From Halomonas aestuarii (GTDB lineage Bacteria; Pseudomonadota; Gammaproteobacteria; Pseudomonadales; Halomonadaceae), in assembly GCF_001886615.1 (NCBI RefSeq), contig NZ_CP018139.1:992001-1056000 (forward strand): 64,000 nucleotides of DNA, in the 5' to 3' direction. Numbering within the stretch: position 1 is the stretch's first letter; each line of letters opens with the position of its first letter. This document shows positions 61,336 to 64,000 of the stretch, piece by piece. The notes under the pieces are model-generated. The model was not told the DNA's origin. It worked only from the letters and a program-made list of their open reading frames with translations, and did not search any database. The translations under genes were made by a program, and so were the position numbers.

Positions 61336-62295
61336 TCAGGGACGCTGATTGTCGGCGATCTCGGCGCCCACTTCCTCGTAGTAGCGCAGCGCCCCCGGGT
61401 GGAAGGCGATCGGCGTGGACTCCACGCTGAACTCCACGGTGGTGTCGTTGGCCGCCGGATGGATGGCGATCAGCTCGTCGGTGTACTCGAAGAGCACCTT
61501 GGTGATCTCGTAGGCCAGTTCCTCGTCCATCTCGCTGCTCACGACGAGCACGTTGGGAATACCGACGCTCTGCACCGCCTCGTCCATGCCCTCGTAGAGG
61601 CCGGCACGCAGCTTGTAGGCGGCGAACACGGGCTCGGCGGCCTTGGCCTTGGCGATCTCCTCGTCGGTCAGGCCGACCAGCTGGATGTCGCGGGTGGTGG
61701 CGAGGTTCATGATCGAGCTGGTGGGCGGGCCCACGCTCCAGAAGCCGGCGTCGATGTCGCCGTCGCGGATGGCGTCAGCGGTCTCGTTGAAGTTCAGGCG
61801 ACGCGCATCGATGTCGTCATAGGTGATGCCGTTGGCCTCGAGCAGGGTCTGGGCGTTGACCTCGGTGCCGCTGCCCGGGGCGCCCACGGAGACGGTCTTG
61901 CCCTCGAGGTCGGAGAGCGACTCGATGCCGGAACCGGCCAGGGTCACGATCTGCACGGCGTTGGGATAGATCGAGGCCAGCGCGCGGATGTTCTCCAGCT
62001 GGCGCCCCTCGAAGTCGCCGGTGCCGTTGTAGGCCTGGTAGACGGTGTCGGCGAGCGCCAGGGCCAGGTCGGAGTCACCCCGCCATACCAGCCCCATGTT
62101 CTCCACCGAGGCACCCGTGACCTCGGCGACGGCCTCGGCCCCCTCGATGTGGTTGCCGATCAGCTCGGCGAGGCCACCCCCGTAGGGATAGTAGGTGCCC
62201 CCGGTCCCGCCGGTGGCGATGGAGATCTGCTGGGCGGCGGCCAACGGGGCCGTGGCCAGCAGGGTGGCGGCGGCGGCGTACTTCAGGATTCGCAT
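61336..62295 (-). CDS. TAXI-family TRAP substrate-binding protein
   Basis: This 319-residue periplasmic receptor has an N-terminal signal (MRILKYAAAATLLATAPLAAA) and the diagnostic QQISIATGGTGGTYYPYGGGLAELI at the mature start. TAXI receptors bind compounds such as glutamate, glutamine or 2-oxoglutarate-like acids. GGAGGAATGCC precedes the ATG at 62295. It is 163 bp downstream of lhgO on the same strand, so it may share transcription or be separately promoted. A C5 dicarboxylate ligand is a reasonable inference. Confidence 0.92.
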   Translation of the reverse strand: MRILKYAAAATLLATAPLAAAQQISIATGGTGGTYYPYGGGLAELIGNHIEGAEAVAEVTGASVENMGLVWRGDSDLALALADTVYQAYNGTGDFEGRQLENIRALASIYPNAVQIVTLAGSGIESLSDLEGKTVSVGAPGSGTEVNAQTLLEANGITYDDIDARRLNFNETADAIRDGDIDAGFWSVGPPTSSIMNLATTRDIQLVGLTDEEIAKAKAAEPVFAAYKLRAGLYEGMDEAVQSVGIPNVLVVSSEMDEELAYEITKVLFEYTDELIAIHPAANDTTVEFSVESTPIAFHPGALRYYEEVGAEIADNQRP

Positions 62296-62458
62296 GGCAT
62301 TCCTCCGGTCCTGGAACGATTTTGTTGTGAAGTGTCTCGGCGCTCTCGAGATCGGCGCCTTGGGCAACGCTAGCATGGTGCAAGCGTGAGTCACCATGCC
62401 ACTATTTCTACGTTCCTGGGAATTTTCGGCAACTCGACCGGCCATCCCCTCCCCCAGC

Positions 62459-63655
62459 CTAGTCGTCGACGAGCTCCTTCACCTTGTCGACGATGTGCGC
62501 GCCGATGGGGATCGCCGAGGTGGCCGCCGGCGACGGCGCATTGCCCACGTTCACGGTGCGGCGCGTGTTGACGAAAAGGAAGTCGTCCACCAGCTTGCCG
62601 TCGCGGGTCACCGCCTGGGCCCGCACCCCGGCCGGATAGGGGCGCAGGTCATCCAGGGTCAGGCTCGGGCAGTACTTGCGCACCAGTTCCAGGTAGCCCT
62701 TGCGGTGCAGCGAGTTCTTCATCTCGGCAAGCCCCGGCCGCAGGTTCCGGCCCAGCACCCGGAGGATGCCCGGGTCGCTGAACATCCGCAGCATGTCGGG
62801 CAGCGAGACATCGCGCCGGCGATAGCCCTCGCGCTTCAGCGCCAGCACGGCATTGGGCCCCACGGTCACGGTGCCGTCGATCATGCGCGTCAGGTGCACG
62901 CCGAGGAACGGCATGGACGGGTCCGGGATGGGATAGATCAGGTGGTTCACGATGCGGTTGTGCTGTTCGGGCAGCAGGTAGTACTCGCCGCGGAAGGGGC
63001 AGATGCTGAAGCCGGGGTCGCGACCGAGCATGCGCACTACCCGGTCGGCCATGAGGCCGGAGCAGGAGACCAGGTAGCGGCCGGTGACCTCGCCCCGGGT
63101 GGTGCTCACCACGACCTCCCGGGAGCGCTCCTCCAGGCCCGTGACCTCTGCCTCGTAGCGGATCTCGCCACCCATCCGCTCGAAGTCGGCGGCCATGGCC
63201 CGGGCGACCTCGGCATAGTCGACGATGCCGCTGGAGGGCACGAAGATGCCGGCGACGCCGGTGATGTTCGGCTCGCGCTCGGCGAGCGCCTCGCCGGAGA
63301 GCCACTCGCGCTCCAGGCCATTGGCCGCGGTGCGCTCCCACAGCGCCTCCATGCGCTGCCTCTCCAGCTCGTTGGTGGCCACCAGCAGCTTGCCGCAGGT
63401 GTCGTAGGCGATGCCGTGAGACTCGCAGAAGGCCTTGGTGGCCCGGTTGCCCTCCAGACAGAAGCGCGCCTTGAGGCTGCCCGGGGTGTAGTAGACCCCG
63501 GCGTGGATGACGCCGCTGTTGTGGCCGGTCTGGTGACGCGCCGCCTCGCGCTCCTTCTCCACCACCAGCATCCGGCGGTCGGGCCAGGCCTGCTTGAGCT
63601 GCATGGCGGTGGACATGCCCAGGATGCCGCCGCCGATGATGATGAAATCGTACAT
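62459..63655 (-). CDS. lhgO: L-2-hydroxyglutarate dehydrogenase LhgO
   Basis: This FAD enzyme oxidises L-2-hydroxyglutarate to 2-oxoglutarate and gives electrons to quinone. It has 398 residues. The start MYDFIIIGGGILGMSTAMQL is a Rossmann FAD motif, and GHNSGVIHAGVYYTPGSLKA is family-typical. It follows the glutarate hydroxylase gene on the same strand, as in the E. coli csiD-lhgO-gabDTP arrangement. The partner makes its substrate. Confidence 0.94.
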   Translation of the reverse strand: MYDFIIIGGGILGMSTAMQLKQAWPDRRMLVVEKEREAARHQTGHNSGVIHAGVYYTPGSLKARFCLEGNRATKAFCESHGIAYDTCGKLLVATNELERQRMEALWERTAANGLEREWLSGEALAEREPNITGVAGIFVPSSGIVDYAEVARAMAADFERMGGEIRYEAEVTGLEERSREVVVSTTRGEVTGRYLVSCSGLMADRVVRMLGRDPGFSICPFRGEYYLLPEQHNRIVNHLIYPIPDPSMPFLGVHLTRMIDGTVTVGPNAVLALKREGYRRRDVSLPDMLRMFSDPGILRVLGRNLRPGLAEMKNSLHRKGYLELVRKYCPSLTLDDLRPYPAGVRAQAVTRDGKLVDDFLFVNTRRTVNVGNAPSPAATSAIPIGAHIVDKVKELVDD

Positions 63656-63680
63656 GCCGTCCTCGTCCTTCCAATGCGAT

Positions 63681-63705
63681 GGCCACGCCGCGGTCGGGCG
63701 TGGCC
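63681..63705 (-). other. Hairpin between csiD/glaH and lhgO
   Basis: A 9-bp stem (63681-63689 with 63697-63705) has a 7-nt loop in the 97-bp gap between the two genes. There is no T-run, so it may tune rather than stop read-through, or protect mRNA ends. Confidence 0.35.
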
Positions 63706-63752
63706 TCGTCAGGGTAACCCGTCGGCCGGGGCGTTTCGCCTCGGACCGCTCC

Positions 63753-64000
63753 TCACCGCTGGCGCAGGGTCTTGGCGTGGGTGAAGTAGCCGCGCTGGCG
63801 CATCAGCTCACGGCGCAGGTCCGGGTGCGGCGTGAAGCGGTCCCGGCCGTGCAGCCAGAAGTGGTTGTTGATCAGCAGGAAGCTGCCCACCGGGTTCGGC
63901 ACGGAGAGGATCGCCGGGCTGTTCTCGAGCGACTCGGAGAGGTCGGTCAGCCAGTTGCCCTCCTCGAAGTCCTTGGGCTGCACGAACTGGTCGATGTAGG
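63753..64000 (-). CDS. glaH: Glutarate 2-hydroxylase GlaH/CsiD, 3' part
   Basis: This Fe(II)/2-oxoglutarate oxygenase converts glutarate to L-2-hydroxyglutarate. Only the C-terminal 80 or so residues are in the window, and the gene continues past the right edge. [34 protein letters not shown] (distal Fe-binding His) and [15 protein letters not shown] (Arg for 2-oxoglutarate) match the CsiD end well. It is upstream of lhgO on the minus strand. Confidence 0.92.
   Translation of the reverse strand, partial: YIDQFVQPKDFEEGNWLTDLSESLENSPAILSVPNPVGSFLLINNHFWLHGRDRFTPHPDLRRELMRQRGYFTHAKTLRQR

Noticed and set aside
1..64000. CRISPR array, tRNA, rRNA or prophage
   Set aside because: No regularly spaced direct repeats, cloverleaf-like segments, rRNA-like stretches, integrases or phage structural genes were seen. 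A scan with dedicated tools would be decisive.

Overview
The window is one continuous stretch of a high-GC gammaproteobacterial chromosome. It most resembles Halomonas or a relative in the Halomonadaceae. This assignment is inferred from gene content and protein style: acidic proteins, several TRAP transporters, polyhydroxyalkanoate (PHA) genes, a PuuD-type urate oxidase and E. coli-like glc genes. No rRNA, tRNA, CRISPR array, insertion sequence or prophage was seen. Genes are densely packed, and both window edges cut a gene.

Layout. (1) 1-5720, purine and urate catabolism: the end of an NCS1 permease, a GntR regulator, membrane urate hydroxylase PuuD with a cytochrome c tail, HIU hydrolase, OHCU decarboxylase and an NCS2 xanthine/urate permease. 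TTGTATACA-type palindromes lie in the control regions. (2) 5721-8442: a phosphoribosyltransferase, a phasin with palindromic operators and two GST-like proteins. (3) 8443-10523: an LctP-family permease that may be the glycolate permease GlcA. (4) 10631-22984: a long minus-strand block (gamma-carbonic anhydrase-like protein, threonine aldolase, YdiJ-like flavo-iron-sulfur dehydrogenase, alanine/serine-glyoxylate aminotransferase, class III CoA-transferase, atypical crotonase, DctPQM TRAP transporter, HbpS/GlcG-like protein), with a divergent GntR regulator. Three AT-rich GAATTC-centred sites mark its promoters. (5) 22988-28286: glcC and divergent glcDEFG for glycolate oxidation.

(6) 28353-35846: a DMT exporter, a PHA synthase, a GNAT-nitrilase fusion, an MtfA-like peptidase and a DedA-PAP2-LssY fusion. 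(7) 36046-39674: a tightly coupled GT2, LABN and ArnT-like set for lipid-linked sugar transfer, then a decayed second ArnT-like gene. (8) 39702-47746: LysR with a gamma-butyrobetaine-type dioxygenase, a TVP38/VTT protein, LysR with a glycosyltransferase, a tartrate/D-malate dehydrogenase, a methyltransferase and a lipocalin. (9) 47888-52276: astE and an arginine/ornithine-type ABC transporter. (10) 52376-58677: a class I glutamine amidotransferase, a TraX-like protein, a heme-binding EB_dh protein with a DUF2231 protein, purEK and an acidic lipoprotein. (11) 58779-64000: a TAXI-type TRAP transporter with a DUF1850 protein, then lhgO and the 3' part of glaH/csiD for glutarate degradation.

The main theme is uptake and oxidation of small organic acids. 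Glycolate would enter through the GlcA/LctP-like permease and be oxidised to glyoxylate by GlcDEF. Glyoxylate could then be transaminated to glycine by the aminotransferase in the neighbouring block. The shared TGGT-N3-ACCA palindrome upstream of both the permease and glcC/glcD supports one regulon. The TRAP, CoA-transferase, crotonase and aminotransferase block is the best candidate for an undescribed catabolic route, and its substrate cannot be read from sequence alone.
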